DNA from: Kitasatospora aureofaciens
GTDB taxonomy: Bacteria; Actinomycetota; Actinomycetes; Streptomycetales; Streptomycetaceae
Direction: 5' to 3'
NCBI RefSeq assembly: GCF_001188955.3
Contig: NZ_JPRF03000002.1
Coordinates: 62,001-126,000, forward strand
Length of the DNA stretch: 64,000 nt
The first letter of the stretch is position 1; each line of letters starts with the position of its first letter. Made by a program: the position numbers and the translations under genes. Under the pieces are notes generated by a model. The model was not told the origin of the DNA. It was given only the letters and a program-made list of their open reading frames with translations, and did not search any database. This document shows, piece after piece, positions 41,466 through 50,278 of the stretch.

Positions 41466-41519
41466 GATCCGGGGTCTCCACGTGCGCGCACTGTGCGCGC
41501 ACGCGAGAGACCCCGGATC
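41466..41519. terminator. Long double palindrome
   Basis: GATCCGGGGTCTC and GAGACCCCGGATC form a 13-bp stem that encloses TGCGCGCACTGTGCGCGCA, itself a palindrome. It separates the 60-aa gene from the large 719-aa gene. Confidence 0.65.
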
Positions 41520-41555
41520 GGTAACGGACAGTGACGACTGATTGGAGGCGGCCGG

Positions 41556-43715
41556 ATGGCCGACGACACCACCGGGGGGACCGTGCACACCCTCCCCGGA
41601 CTGAGCCTGCCGGGGGTCGTGGGCGAGGACGGCCCGGGCGACGGGCTGCCCACCCTGGCCCCGCTGACGACCGAATTCGCGCCGCCCGCCTCCCTTTCCG
41701 TGGAGGAAGGCCCCGACCTTTCCGGCCGGGAGGAATCCACCGCCAACGGAATGGAGGCCGCCCCGGCCGCCGGGTCCGGCTCCTTCGCCGGGACCGCCGC
41801 CATGTCCACCGTGATGATGGCGGGAATCACGGTCGCCGCCCTGCGTGGCGCCTATCACGCCGTCGGCTACCTGAAAGCCCGAGCGGAGCACTTCAAAGCC
41901 GTCCGGGACCAGCAGAGCGCCGCCGCCGGAAAGGCGAACACGGAACTCGAAAAGGCCCGCGTATCCGCCCTGGCGGCGCAGCAGAGGGGCCGTTTCCAGT
42001 CCGGCCCGGAATTCGGCCGGAACACTCGCAATGGCGGCCCGAATTCCCCCCAGAGTTCGGGCCGGACTAACGGTCCGGTGCCTTCCACGTTCCGCTCCAC
42101 CGCGCCCACCGGGCCGACCGGTCCGCAGCCGAAGAAGCCCGAGACGGGCCGTGGAGGTGGGCAGGACGGCGGCCCGGGGTCTGGGGGCAACACCGGGCCC
42201 GGGCGGGTCCAGGAGGCCCGCAGGGGCGCCCTGGAGGCCTCCGGGCGAAATAGCCGTCTGGAGCGCAATTCCGGGCCCCAAAATGGGCCCCGGAACGGTC
42301 CCTTGAACTCCCGTCAGGACCGTCCTGGCCGCCAGCTCGCCGGGTCGGACACGATCCGCGGAGCGACCCGCCAGCGCGCCGCGGACCGGATCCTGAACGG
42401 CCCGAAGGACCGGCCGCCCGGCCCCGACCGGAGCAAGCCGGACCGGCAGACCAAGGCCGACCGGCAGACGCGGCCCGAGCGGCCAGCGGCCGGGCCGGAC
42501 ACCGTGCGCGGCGCCGCGCGGCGCCGGGTCGCCGACCGGATCACCACCGGCAGCTGGAAGCCCACCGGTGCCCACAACGGCGGCGGCGCCACCCCGGACA
42601 CCATCCGCGGCGCGCTGCGCAAGCGGGCGGTCGACCGGATCCTGAACGGCAAGAAGCCCAAGGAAGCGAAGGACGGCACGACGGCCGCGGCGCAGCCGGC
42701 CACGCCGAGCACCGAGCTGGCCGTGCGGCCCGGGACGCCCGGCACCGGAAGCGGCCCGGCGGGTGCGGCCGGGACAGCGTCGGCGGCCGGCACTCGCAAG
42801 GGTCGCCGCTTCCGGCGGCTGTTCACCCCGGGCGGGGCGCCGGGATCGCGGCCCTGGCGGCTGCGCAGGCCCGGCACCACCGCACCCGGCAGCCCGGAAG
42901 ACCTTCGGGCCCGAAAGCGCCAGGCGAGCCAGGAACGCAAGGCCCGCAAGAGTCAGGAACGCCAGGAACGCCGGGCGCGGCAGACCCGCGAGCGGGCGGA
43001 GCGCACGAACACCCGCCGCTCGCAGAAAGCCCGCCGTACCGGCCGCGCCACCGGCACGGCGACGGGCCAGGCGGCCGGGACGGGGACGGACGGGTTCGGC
43101 CCGCCGCCCGGCTGGTTCCACAGCCCGGAGCACAAGGTGCGCCGCTACGACCGGCCCGACCCCGACAAGGCCGCCCCCGCCATCGGCCGCGGCCAGGCCG
43201 CCCTGCCCCGCGCCCCGTACAGCAACCCGCACACCCGGCCGGGCACGACCCGCCCCAACCCGATGCCCCCGGCATCACCGACTGGAGGACGACCCGTGAC
43301 CATCCCCGCGCCCAGAGCGGCGGCCGGAGCCCAGTACGCCGGCGACTCGGATCTGACGATCTACGACGTCATCGAGGCGGATGCCGACATGGCGGAGGAG
43401 ATCCTCGCGGGCGCCGACGACGCGCGCGAGGCGGCGGAGGGCTGCGAGAAGCTGCTCGGCCGCCTGGAGGCCCTGCACGCCAAAGTCCTGGCCCTGAAGG
43501 TGCCCGGCGTCCTGGAGGGCCTGGTCGCCTCCCTCATCGAGAAGGCCGAGGAGGTCAAGGCGAAGGCCGACGCGGTCGCCGAGAAGATCCCGGCCGCCGC
43601 CGAGGCCATCGCCGTGGCCGGGACCAACGCGGCCCGCCGCGACCAGCAGGTCGCCGACACCACCCGCGACATGGGCCACGCCGCACCCGCCGAGCGCGAC
43701 TACCACCAGAAGTAA
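41556..43715 (+). CDS. Large low-complexity membrane-associated protein
   Basis: The product is 719 aa; ATG with TTGGAGGCGGCC upstream. A possible membrane segment (MSTVMMAGITVAALRGAYHA, about 88-107) is followed by a charged helix, then a long basic Gly/Asn/Pro/Arg-rich region with repeated motifs such as DTIRGA.R.RA.DRILNG (three times). The C-terminal 140 residues form an acidic helical domain that has its own GTG (43296) and GGAGG in the same frame, so a separate short product may also be made. No domain recognised. Part of the transfer region. Confidence 0.65.
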   Translation: MADDTTGGTVHTLPGLSLPGVVGEDGPGDGLPTLAPLTTEFAPPASLSVEEGPDLSGREESTANGMEAAPAAGSGSFAGTAAMSTVMMAGITVAALRGAYHAVGYLKARAEHFKAVRDQQSAAAGKANTELEKARVSALAAQQRGRFQSGPEFGRNTRNGGPNSPQSSGRTNGPVPSTFRSTAPTGPTGPQPKKPETGRGGGQDGGPGSGGNTGPGRVQEARRGALEASGRNSRLERNSGPQNGPRNGPLNSRQDRPGRQLAGSDTIRGATRQRAADRILNGPKDRPPGPDRSKPDRQTKADRQTRPERPAAGPDTVRGAARRRVADRITTGSWKPTGAHNGGGATPDTIRGALRKRAVDRILNGKKPKEAKDGTTAAAQPATPSTELAVRPGTPGTGSGPAGAAGTASAAGTRKGRRFRRLFTPGGAPGSRPWRLRRPGTTAPGSPEDLRARKRQASQERKARKSQERQERRARQTRERAERTNTRRSQKARRTGRATGTATGQAAGTGTDGFGPPPGWFHSPEHKVRRYDRPDPDKAAPAIGRGQAALPRAPYSNPHTRPGTTRPNPMPPASPTGGRPVTIPAPRAAAGAQYAGDSDLTIYDVIEADADMAEEILAGADDAREAAEGCEKLLGRLEALHAKVLALKVPGVLEGLVASLIEKAEEVKAKADAVAEKIPAAAEAIAVAGTNAARRDQQVADTTRDMGHAAPAERDYHQK

Positions 43716-43729
43716 GGAGGACCCGCCTG

Positions 43730-44233
43730 ATGTCCGACACCGACCTCGCGCCGGTCACCAGCCACGCGCCGGCCGCCGTCCACGACGCCCCCACCGACCG
43801 GCCCCCCGGCGGCGAGGTCGCCTCCACCGGCGGGGCGCTCGCCGCCGCCGGCGAGATGATCCACGACGCCGTCAGCTACGGCGTCGTCATCACCCAGCTC
43901 GCCATCGCCGCGGCGCGCCTGGCCCACCTGTCCGAGAAGGTCACCGGCACCTACGAGTACGTCGAGAGCTGCGCGACGTCGGTACAGCGCCTCGCCGACC
44001 AGGCCGCCGGGATGAACGTCGACCGGGACACCGTCGGCGAACACCGCGACGCCGCCGCGGTCATGCTCTCCGTCCTGGAGGAAGCCGAGGCCATGGCCAC
44101 CGCCACCGCCGAGCTCTCCACCCTCTTCCAACAGACGGCGGATGCGCACGAGGCCGACTACGGGCCGGTCGACGACGCGATCGCCAACAAGGAAGGCGAC
44201 ATGGCCGACCGCGAGTTCTACGCCAACCGCTGA
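43730..44233 (+). CDS. Unknown 167-aa helical protein
   Basis: ATG preceded by TAAGGAGGACC, the strongest Shine-Dalgarno in this stretch. Long helices (VVITQLAIAAARLAHLSEKV; VMLSVLEEAEAMATATAELS), likely coiled coil, resembling the C-terminal part of the preceding gene in composition. It lies directly upstream of the split TraB genes. Confidence 0.6.
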   Translation: MSDTDLAPVTSHAPAAVHDAPTDRPPGGEVASTGGALAAAGEMIHDAVSYGVVITQLAIAAARLAHLSEKVTGTYEYVESCATSVQRLADQAAGMNVDRDTVGEHRDAAAVMLSVLEEAEAMATATAELSTLFQQTADAHEADYGPVDDAIANKEGDMADREFYANR

Positions 44234-44343
44234 CCCCCTCGGGGCGGCCGGTGCCGCCCCGCCAGGCCGGTGCCGGCCGCCCCTTCGCACCCCCGAATCC
44301 CCGCCGCTTCCCCGGCGGCACCCGCGAAGGAGCACCCCCGTTG

Positions 44344-45183
44344 ATGTCCCTCGGCCCGCTGCGCGGGCGCATCGCCGTCGCCCGCGGCTACGTCGGCCGC
44401 ACCGCCACCCTCGCCGGCACTGCAGGCCTTGCGGTCGGCGCCCTCACCACCGACACCCTCCCCTTCGCCGTCACACTCGCCGGCGCCGGAGCCGCCACCG
44501 CCTGGGGCCTGGCATGGTCCGCGACCCTGCCCGCAGGCCGCGTCCGCGACGCCGCCACCGCCCTCTACCTCGCCTCCCCCGTCAGCGCCGCCGGCCTGCT
44601 CGTCACCGAGCACCTGGTCCACGCCAGCCCCACCTGGTGGGAGTTCGCGCTGGACGCGCTCTGGGCGGTCGCCACCTGGAAGGTCCGCCCGGCCCGCATG
44701 GCCCGCGTCCTGGCCGGCCGCGAACGCTCCCTCACCCCGCAGGCCGTCCAGCAGGTCCAGGAGCAGCAGGCCGCCGACCTCGCGGTGGCCGGCTCCAACC
44801 ACCCGATGTCCCTGTGGTGGGCGCAGCGGGTCGCCGTCGAGGGCGGTGTCGCCCCCGGCACCGTCCTGACCGACGTGGAGCGCACCGGCGAGAAGTCCAT
44901 GACCGCGCTGATCCGCGCCGCAGCCCCCGGCACGCCGGTGCCCACGATCTCCATCACCGCCCTCTCGGCGCTCCTGGACTGGGACGAGGAGGAGATCACC
45001 GTCACCAAGGTCAAGGGCCACGGCGCCAGCATCCGGCGCCTGTACGTCGGCATCGCGCCGCAGCAGGTCATCGACCCCTACACCAACTGGGTCCAGAACA
45101 TCGCCCCCAAGGGCATGCCCGGCACCCAGATCACCGAGATCCGCAAGGTCCCCGTCACCAACCTCACCAAGGAACTCCCGTGA
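44344..45183 (+). CDS. Membrane half of a split TraB-like translocase
   Basis: The product is 279 aa with AAGGAG upstream of the ATG. It has N-terminal hydrophobic segments (about 15-75 and 80-110: AGLAVGALTTDTLPFAVTLA; ALYLASPVSAAGLLV), then a soluble part (ISITALSALLDWDEEEITVT). Its TGA overlaps the GTG of the FtsK-type ATPase gene (GTGA). Conjugative TraB proteins of Streptomyces usually join an N-terminal membrane part to an FtsK ATPase in one chain; here the two halves appear as two coupled genes. Confidence 0.7.
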   Translation: MSLGPLRGRIAVARGYVGRTATLAGTAGLAVGALTTDTLPFAVTLAGAGAATAWGLAWSATLPAGRVRDAATALYLASPVSAAGLLVTEHLVHASPTWWEFALDALWAVATWKVRPARMARVLAGRERSLTPQAVQQVQEQQAADLAVAGSNHPMSLWWAQRVAVEGGVAPGTVLTDVERTGEKSMTALIRAAAPGTPVPTISITALSALLDWDEEEITVTKVKGHGASIRRLYVGIAPQQVIDPYTNWVQNIAPKGMPGTQITEIRKVPVTNLTKELP

Positions 45184-46643
45184 GCGGCACCATCTACGAA
45201 CTGACCGTCCAGGCCCCGCCCGGCGACATCATCACCTGCGACCCGGCCCGCCTGGCCGACGCCATGAACATCGACGACCCCTCCCGGCTGTCGATCGAGA
45301 TCATGGGCAGCCGGGCCCTGGTCACCATCTACCCCTACGACCCGCTCGCCGACGTCCTCATGCCCGACCCCGACTGCCTGGTCATGGACGTCACCGGCCG
45401 GATCTGGATCGGCAGCTACCACAACGGCCGCCCCACCAAGCTGCGCCTGTACGACCCGAAGTCCGGCTCGGCGCAGCGCATGCTGCTCTTCGGCACCACC
45501 GGCGCCGGCAAGTCCACCGGCGGGCAGATCATCCTCGCCGCCATGAAGCGCTCCGGCGTCGGCGTGTTCTACGCCGACCTCAAGGGCGGCCAGTCCGCAC
45601 CCGAGGCCCGCGACAACGTCGACTGGTGCGTCTACACGCAGGAAGGCGCCATCGCCCAGCTGCGCACCTACTGGAACATCATGAAGGAGCGCGAGCGCCG
45701 CTACGCCGAGGCCGGGCGCTCCAAGTTCCTGATGAACCGGCCCGATCCGCTGATGTACATGGTGGTGGACGAGGCGAACCGGCTGCTGGAGAAGGGCGCC
45801 CCGTACCGGGACGAGGCGACGTTCTACATCAAGGACATCGGCCGCACCGGCCGGAGCCTTGGGATGGGGATCGCGCTGTTCGCCCAGGCCGGCCACCTCG
45901 AGGAGCTCGGCGGCTCCGACACCCTGCGCTCCATGCTCAAGGAGGGCGAAGTCATCCTCCTGCGCTGGACGTCGAACCTGATGCGCCAGCTGGTCTCCGA
46001 CGGCCTGCTGCCCGCCGGGCAGAAGCTCGCCTCCATCCCGAAGTATGCGGGCGCCGCCAAACTGGTCTCCCAGTTCGACACCACGGTGGAGGACGAGGAC
46101 CGGCCCGGCACCCAGGGCAGCGGCTACCTGCTGTCCGGCCCGTCGCCGACGGCGCGGATGCGGTTCTTCCGCGTCGGCTCCCCGGTGCCGACCGAGGGCC
46201 TGGACCCCGAGATGCTCGCCCTGTACGGCGACGGCCCGCACCAGGTACTCGAAGAGGAGTCCTGGGAGGCCGCGGGCGAGGCCTACGTCAAGAAGCTGGA
46301 CGGCCTGGAGGCCTACCAGCTGGCCTGCCCGGAGAAGGTCGACGACCCCGAAGGCGGCGGCGCAGGCGGCCGGGGACGGGCCGGCAACGGCGGGGGAGGG
46401 AACCGGGGAGGCAACGGCGGTGGTCGGGCGCGCAGCGCGCCGGTCCCGGTCATCCCCACCCCGGTGCGCGAGCCGCGGCCGGCCTCCCGCCTCACCCTCG
46501 CCGGCCGCGTCCAGGCCGTCCTGGAGAACACCGACGGCGAGGACCTGGACATCCACGAGATCCTCGCGGCCGTCAACGCCGACGGCGGCCGCCAGGTCGG
46601 CCTCGGCAGCGTCCGCAATGCCCTGCGGGGCCTGCGCGAGTAA
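45180..46643 (+). CDS. TraB-type FtsK/SpoIIIE ATPase (conjugative DNA translocase)
   Basis: The product is 487 aa. Walker A is LLFGTTGAGKST (about 103-113) and Walker B MYMVVDEAN (about 192-200); the RTGRSLGMGI region lies between the ATPase motifs and the sensor. The C-terminus, after a Gly/Asn/Arg linker, has a winged-helix domain (about 425-485: ILAAVNADGGRQVGLGSVRN), as TraB proteins use to bind TRS repeats in clt. In Streptomyces a single such protein moves double-stranded plasmid DNA between mycelia. The membrane part is encoded in the overlapping upstream gene. Confidence 0.92.
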   Translation: MSGTIYELTVQAPPGDIITCDPARLADAMNIDDPSRLSIEIMGSRALVTIYPYDPLADVLMPDPDCLVMDVTGRIWIGSYHNGRPTKLRLYDPKSGSAQRMLLFGTTGAGKSTGGQIILAAMKRSGVGVFYADLKGGQSAPEARDNVDWCVYTQEGAIAQLRTYWNIMKERERRYAEAGRSKFLMNRPDPLMYMVVDEANRLLEKGAPYRDEATFYIKDIGRTGRSLGMGIALFAQAGHLEELGGSDTLRSMLKEGEVILLRWTSNLMRQLVSDGLLPAGQKLASIPKYAGAAKLVSQFDTTVEDEDRPGTQGSGYLLSGPSPTARMRFFRVGSPVPTEGLDPEMLALYGDGPHQVLEEESWEAAGEAYVKKLDGLEAYQLACPEKVDDPEGGGAGGRGRAGNGGGGNRGGNGGGRARSAPVPVIPTPVREPRPASRLTLAGRVQAVLENTDGEDLDIHEILAAVNADGGRQVGLGSVRNALRGLRE

Positions 46644-46662
46644 AGGGCGGGACGGCGAGGGC

Positions 46663-46899
46663 TCAGCAGTAGTCCTCGTCGTCCACCAGGTACACCCGGC
46701 CCCACTCGTCGGTGCGGGCCTCGTAGATGAACCCGCCGATCACGACCCCGGCCACGCGGATCTCCAGGCCTGGCTCGTAGTCGTCCGACAGGTGCACCAC
46801 CCCGTCGTCGTCCGTGTACGCGTCGTAGATCACGTTGTCGTCCGAGACCACCTGCTCGAAGACGAACCCCTCACGCCGGATGAACCCCACGCCGTGCAC
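46663..46899 (-). CDS. Small acidic protein, opposite strand
   Basis: The product is 78 aa from a GTG, preceded by GGAGCGGGAGAG on the minus strand. It contains two similar halves (VVSDDNVIYDAYTDDDGVVH; FIYEARTDEWGRVYLVDDED), suggesting a duplicated beta unit. It is the only minus-strand gene inside the 34.6-60 kb backbone. No family recognised; it may be a regulator or inhibitor. Confidence 0.5.
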   Translation of the reverse strand: MHGVGFIRREGFVFEQVVSDDNVIYDAYTDDDGVVHLSDDYEPGLEIRVAGVVIGGFIYEARTDEWGRVYLVDDEDYC

Positions 46900-47004
46900 C
46901 CTCTCTCCCGCTCCACCGTCTGCCGGCCACCTGCCTGACGCACCGTCGGCCCGCCCGGCAGCCCTTCACCCGCACCCGTTCCCACACGCCGCCAGGAGCC
47001 AACC

Positions 47005-47199
47005 GTGATCGTCACCGCCTCCCTCACCGCCGTGCTCGGCATCGTCGTCGTCGTTCTCTACCGGTTCGGCCGGCTGCGGATCCTGCCCAGCCTGACCGTC
47101 GGCGCCTTCGGCTTCAGCCTCGCCACCACCGGCGCCGCCCCGACGATCCAGGCCTTTCTCGGCGGCGCGGTCCACCTCCTCGCCAGCATCCGCTTCTGA
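47005..47199 (+). CDS. Small membrane protein (spread-type)
   Basis: The product is 64 aa from a GTG with CCAGGAGCC upstream. Almost the whole chain is hydrophobic, two membrane segments (VTASLTAVLGIVVVVLY; LTVGAFGFSLATTGAAPTIQ). Similar tiny membrane proteins (Spd type) accompany conjugation genes in Streptomyces plasmids. Confidence 0.6.
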   Translation: MIVTASLTAVLGIVVVVLYRFGRLRILPSLTVGAFGFSLATTGAAPTIQAFLGGAVHLLASIRF

Positions 47200-47243
47200 C
47201 CACCCGCCAACCGCCCCCGCACCGACCGGGAAGGACCCCGCCC

Positions 47244-47612
47244 ATGGACACCCGCCGCACACCCGCCGCCCCGCTCGGGCCCGTCGACCTGCTCCTCGCC
47301 GAGGCCGCCCACGACCCGCGCATGCGACCCCGCCCCTTCAACAACACCGCCGAGGAGACCGTCCGGGCGCTCACCGCCCTGCGGGAGGCGATGCAGCTGC
47401 GCCACCGCAGGGCACTGCCCGCCGCGCCCCGCCGGCCGCAGCTGCAGCCCGGCCCGCCCCACACCATCGTCATGGTCGACGAGGCCGAGCTCCTGATCGG
47501 CCAGGTGCGCAGCGGCAAGCAGTCCCCCGAAGCAGCCCGCCTGATCCGGGAGATCCTCGCCGCCGGCCCCACCCGCCGCATCAACGGCGACCGCCGCCTC
47601 CCCAAGCAGTAA
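47244..47612 (+). CDS. Unknown 122-aa protein
   Basis: ATG with GGGAAGGACC upstream. Pro/Arg-rich with a helical C-terminus (ELLIGQVRSGKQSPEAARLI). No known family. Confidence 0.55.
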   Translation: MDTRRTPAAPLGPVDLLLAEAAHDPRMRPRPFNNTAEETVRALTALREAMQLRHRRALPAAPRRPQLQPGPPHTIVMVDEAELLIGQVRSGKQSPEAARLIREILAAGPTRRINGDRRLPKQ

Positions 47613-47631
47613 CCGCTCCCGGCCTCTCCCA

Positions 47632-47678
47632 GGGCCGCCGGATGCGCCCGCCACCGGCGCGGGCACATCCGGCGGCCC
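47632..47678. terminator. Long inverted repeat
   Basis: GGGCCGCCGGATG with CATCCGGCGGCCC is a 13-bp perfect outer stem that continues as CGCCCGC/GCGGGC. It sits between two plus-strand genes. Confidence 0.65.
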
Positions 47679-47727
47679 GAGAAGGCGCCGCGGCGCCCCG
47701 CCCACCCGCTTCCCCGAAGGAGACCCC

Positions 47728-48375
47728 GTGCCCGGCACCGACCACACCCCGAACCACGACTCGCAGGTCATCCTCCTGGAGCGCGGCTACGCGCCCACCA
47801 CCATGAACGGGCAGCTCGTCGCCGTGCCGCTGAACGCGGACTGCGGGGACGCAACCTGCGTGCCCGCGATCGTCGACGGCCAGGCCACCGCCGTGCCCGT
47901 CTTCGACGTGAGCGCCCATCTGGAGGCCATGGCGGCCCGCATGGCCGACCACCGCCGGGCCATCGACGCCCTGGGCCCCGCCCCCGTCGCGGCCGCGCCG
48001 GCCGTCGACCCGGGCCTGTCGCTGGCGGTGCGCCAGTACGTCCTGTACGGCTCGATCGCCGCCCTCGCGGCCGGTGGCGCGGTGTGGATGCTCGGCGCCG
48101 CCGTCGCCGAGGTCGCCCCGCACGCCGGCCAGATCGGTGACCTCCTCAAGTGGGCCGCGCTCCTGGTCGCCCTGGTCGTGCTCGGCGTCTCCGGGCTGCT
48201 CGGCAAGCTGCGCTCCGTTGCGGCCGGCACCGGCGCCGGGGCGAGCGCGAACGCCGCCGGCGAGGGCGCCAGCGCGACCGGCACGGTGCTGGCCCTGGTC
48301 CACCGCACCCACACCACGACCATCGGCAAGCAGTCCGCCGGCTGGCGCGGCTCCATCAGCAACCACAACGGCTGA
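47728..48375 (+). CDS. Unknown 215-aa membrane protein
   Basis: GTG start with GAAGGAGACC upstream. N-terminal soluble part, then two membrane segments (YGSIAALAAGGAVWMLGAAV; WAALLVALVVLGVSGLLG), and a short polar tail with repeated Ala/Gly. Likely a spread-type accessory protein. Confidence 0.6.
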   Translation: MPGTDHTPNHDSQVILLERGYAPTTMNGQLVAVPLNADCGDATCVPAIVDGQATAVPVFDVSAHLEAMAARMADHRRAIDALGPAPVAAAPAVDPGLSLAVRQYVLYGSIAALAAGGAVWMLGAAVAEVAPHAGQIGDLLKWAALLVALVVLGVSGLLGKLRSVAAGTGAGASANAAGEGASATGTVLALVHRTHTTTIGKQSAGWRGSISNHNG

Positions 48376-48503
48376 CCAGCCGGTCCACCGGTCTCGCCCC
48401 CGGCCCGCCTGCGCCCGCCCCGCCGAACCGGCGAGGCGGGCGCGGCGCGTCCGGGGACGTCGCCGGCCGACCGGCCGACCCCGCCGTGTGAAGGGAAACC
48501 GCC
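48376..48503. repeat. Intergenic element, variant E
   Basis: CGCCCGCCCCGCCG...CGGCGAGGCGGGCGCGG is a long imperfect palindrome followed by CCGGCCGACCGGCCGACC. A close relative lies at 48894-49000 (variant F). It belongs with the elements at 50.2, 51.0, 51.5 and 53.0 kb. Confidence 0.6.
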
Positions 48504-48893
48504 GTGAACCAGCCCTCCGTCCAGCCCGCCCGCACCAAGACCTCCACCCCCGCCACGGGCGACTACGTGCTCTACCGCGACATCGACCGCTACCTCAAGG
48601 GCGAGAACGACCACACCCTGATCTGCCGCGTCCTGGGCGACTGGGGCCTGTACGCCCCGGGGAAGCTCAAGCTCCTCGTCCTGGCCAGCGGCGCGGTCAT
48701 CGACAAGGCCCCCGTCCTGTACACCCGGCCCTTCGACCCGGCCGAGTTCATGCACGACATCGACACCGCCCCGCTCACCGCGCTCGACGACGGCCGGATC
48801 ATGACCGCCGCCGGTGCGTGGATCGCCGCCCAGCGCACCACCGCGGTGACCGGCACCGACACCCCCGCCCTGCCCGGCGGCGCGCAGGACTGA
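48504..48893 (+). CDS. Unknown 129-aa protein
   Basis: GTG with GAAGGGAAACC upstream. Soluble mixed alpha/beta (DYVLYRDIDRYLKGENDHTL; GLYAPGKLKLLVLASGAVID). No family known. Confidence 0.55.
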   Translation: MNQPSVQPARTKTSTPATGDYVLYRDIDRYLKGENDHTLICRVLGDWGLYAPGKLKLLVLASGAVIDKAPVLYTRPFDPAEFMHDIDTAPLTALDDGRIMTAAGAWIAAQRTTAVTGTDTPALPGGAQD

Positions 48894-49000
48894 CCGGCCG
48901 CCCGGCCTCGTCCCCGGCCCGCCTGCGCCCGCCCCGCCGAATCGGCCGGGCGGGCGCGGTGCGTCCGGGGGCGACGTCGGCCGACCGGCCACACCCCAAT
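48894..49000. repeat. Intergenic element, variant F
   Basis: GCGCCCGCCCCGCCGAATCGG pairs imperfectly with GGCCGGGCGGGCGCGG, followed by CGGCCGACCGGCCAC. Near copy of the element at 48376-48503. Confidence 0.6.
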
Positions 49001-49055
49001 CCGATGTGCATCCGCCCCGGCGTCCGCGCCACCAACCCGAGAACAGGACCACGCC

Positions 49056-49817
49056 ATGAACCAGCCCAGCCGGCCCAACCCGTTCGCCCCCTTCGGCCAG
49101 GAGCAGCCCGACCCGAAGGCCGGCGACGCCCCCGGCACGCTGCGTGCCGCCGCCGCCCAGCGCGCCCGCAAGCTCACCGCCCCCGGCAGCGTCCTGGACC
49201 GGCGCCGCCGTGAAGTCCTCGCCGCGCTGAACGGCGACTGGGACGACGCCCAGCCGTGGATCAAGGCCGTCGTCTACCTGCTCGCCCTCACCGCCGGCGT
49301 GCTGCTGCTCGCCGCCGCCGGCGGCATCCTCCTGACCGCGCTCACCGACCTGGTGAACGCGGTTCACCTGCCGACCACCCTGCCCGCCCACAGCACCGGC
49401 CTCGTACGGACCGTCACCGACCCCGTTCACCGCTACCTGGCTGCCCGCACGGCTGGCGTCCTGCCCGTCACGGGCACCGCGGCCTACACCCTGTGGAAGG
49501 CCACCGGCCTGGCTGCCGCTCTGATCGCGTTCGTCACCAGGGGCGCCACCGCGCGCCTGGCGTGGACCGCCTGGTCGTGCGCCGCCCTCGCGATGGTCTG
49601 GGCTGGCACCGACCCCGCCGGGCGCCCGGTCGCCGTCGGCATCACCGCCGCCGCCATCGCCTTCGTCTCCCTGTTCGCCCTGCGCGGGCTGTCCTTCTCG
49701 CTGCGCCCGGTCATCTACAACATGCCCCGCAACGAGGTCGCCGCTCCGACCATCAACGTCACCATCCCCGCGCAGCCCGGTCCCGCTCAGGACACCGACC
49801 CGGCCCGGGAGCAGTAG
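49056..49817 (+). CDS. Multi-pass membrane protein of unknown function
   Basis: The product is 253 aa; ATG with CAGGACC upstream. About four membrane segments (VVYLLALTAGVLLLAAAGGI; ATGLAAALIAFVTRGATA; LAWTAWSCAALAMVWAGT; VGITAAAIAFVSLFALRG) are followed by a soluble tail. Transfer-region proteins of this kind are probably envelope-associated parts of the plasmid spread apparatus. Confidence 0.6.
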   Translation: MNQPSRPNPFAPFGQEQPDPKAGDAPGTLRAAAAQRARKLTAPGSVLDRRRREVLAALNGDWDDAQPWIKAVVYLLALTAGVLLLAAAGGILLTALTDLVNAVHLPTTLPAHSTGLVRTVTDPVHRYLAARTAGVLPVTGTAAYTLWKATGLAAALIAFVTRGATARLAWTAWSCAALAMVWAGTDPAGRPVAVGITAAAIAFVSLFALRGLSFSLRPVIYNMPRNEVAAPTINVTIPAQPGPAQDTDPAREQ

Positions 49818-49913
49818 CACCACCACGACCCGGGCGGTCCGGCGCGCCCAAGCGTGCCGGGCCGGCCGCCACCACACCCACCCATCCGCCCATCCGAAAG
49901 GGGCACCCGCCCG

Positions 49914-50153
49914 ATGGCCTGGTCCATATCCCGTGACACACGACTTGCCGAACTTCGCCAGCTGCACCACGCCCGCTCCGCGACCCTCGCCAACTCGGTG
50001 CCTGGCACCTTCGCCCACGACGGCCTGACCAAGGAATGCGACGCGATCTACGCCGAGATCAAACGCCTGGAGGCCTCCAGAGGCATCTCGCCGAAGGCCG
50101 TCCTCCTGGCCCTGGCGGTGCTCGCCCTGCTCGTCTACAGCCTCTCCCACTGA
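49914..50153 (+). CDS. Small membrane-anchored protein
   Basis: The product is 79 aa, ATG with GAAAGGGGC upstream. Soluble N-terminus, then a C-terminal membrane helix (AVLLALAVLALLVYSLSH), so it is probably tail-anchored. Confidence 0.6.
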   Translation: MAWSISRDTRLAELRQLHHARSATLANSVPGTFAHDGLTKECDAIYAEIKRLEASRGISPKAVLLALAVLALLVYSLSH

Positions 50154-50265
50154 TCCCGTCCGGGTCATCACGCTGACCACCGGCCCCACCCCGCAGCCCG
50201 GCACCCAGCCGGGCCGCAGGGGGCGGGGCCGGTGTGCGGCGCGGCCACCCGGCCGACACCAGCCA
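50154..50265. repeat. Intergenic element, variant A
   Basis: CACCGGCCCC (50178) pairs with GGGGCCGGTG (ending 50234), with GCCCGGC/GCCGGGC inside, followed by CGGCGCGGCCACCCGGCCGA. It shares the GACGCTG/TCACGCTG head and this tail with variants B-D. Confidence 0.65.
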
Positions 50266-50278
50266 CCAGGGAGCCACC

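Noticed and set aside
41556..43715. Collagen-like or phage tail-fibre protein
   Set aside because: The low-complexity region lacks GXY repeats and is basic with DRILNG-type repeats; context is plasmid transfer.
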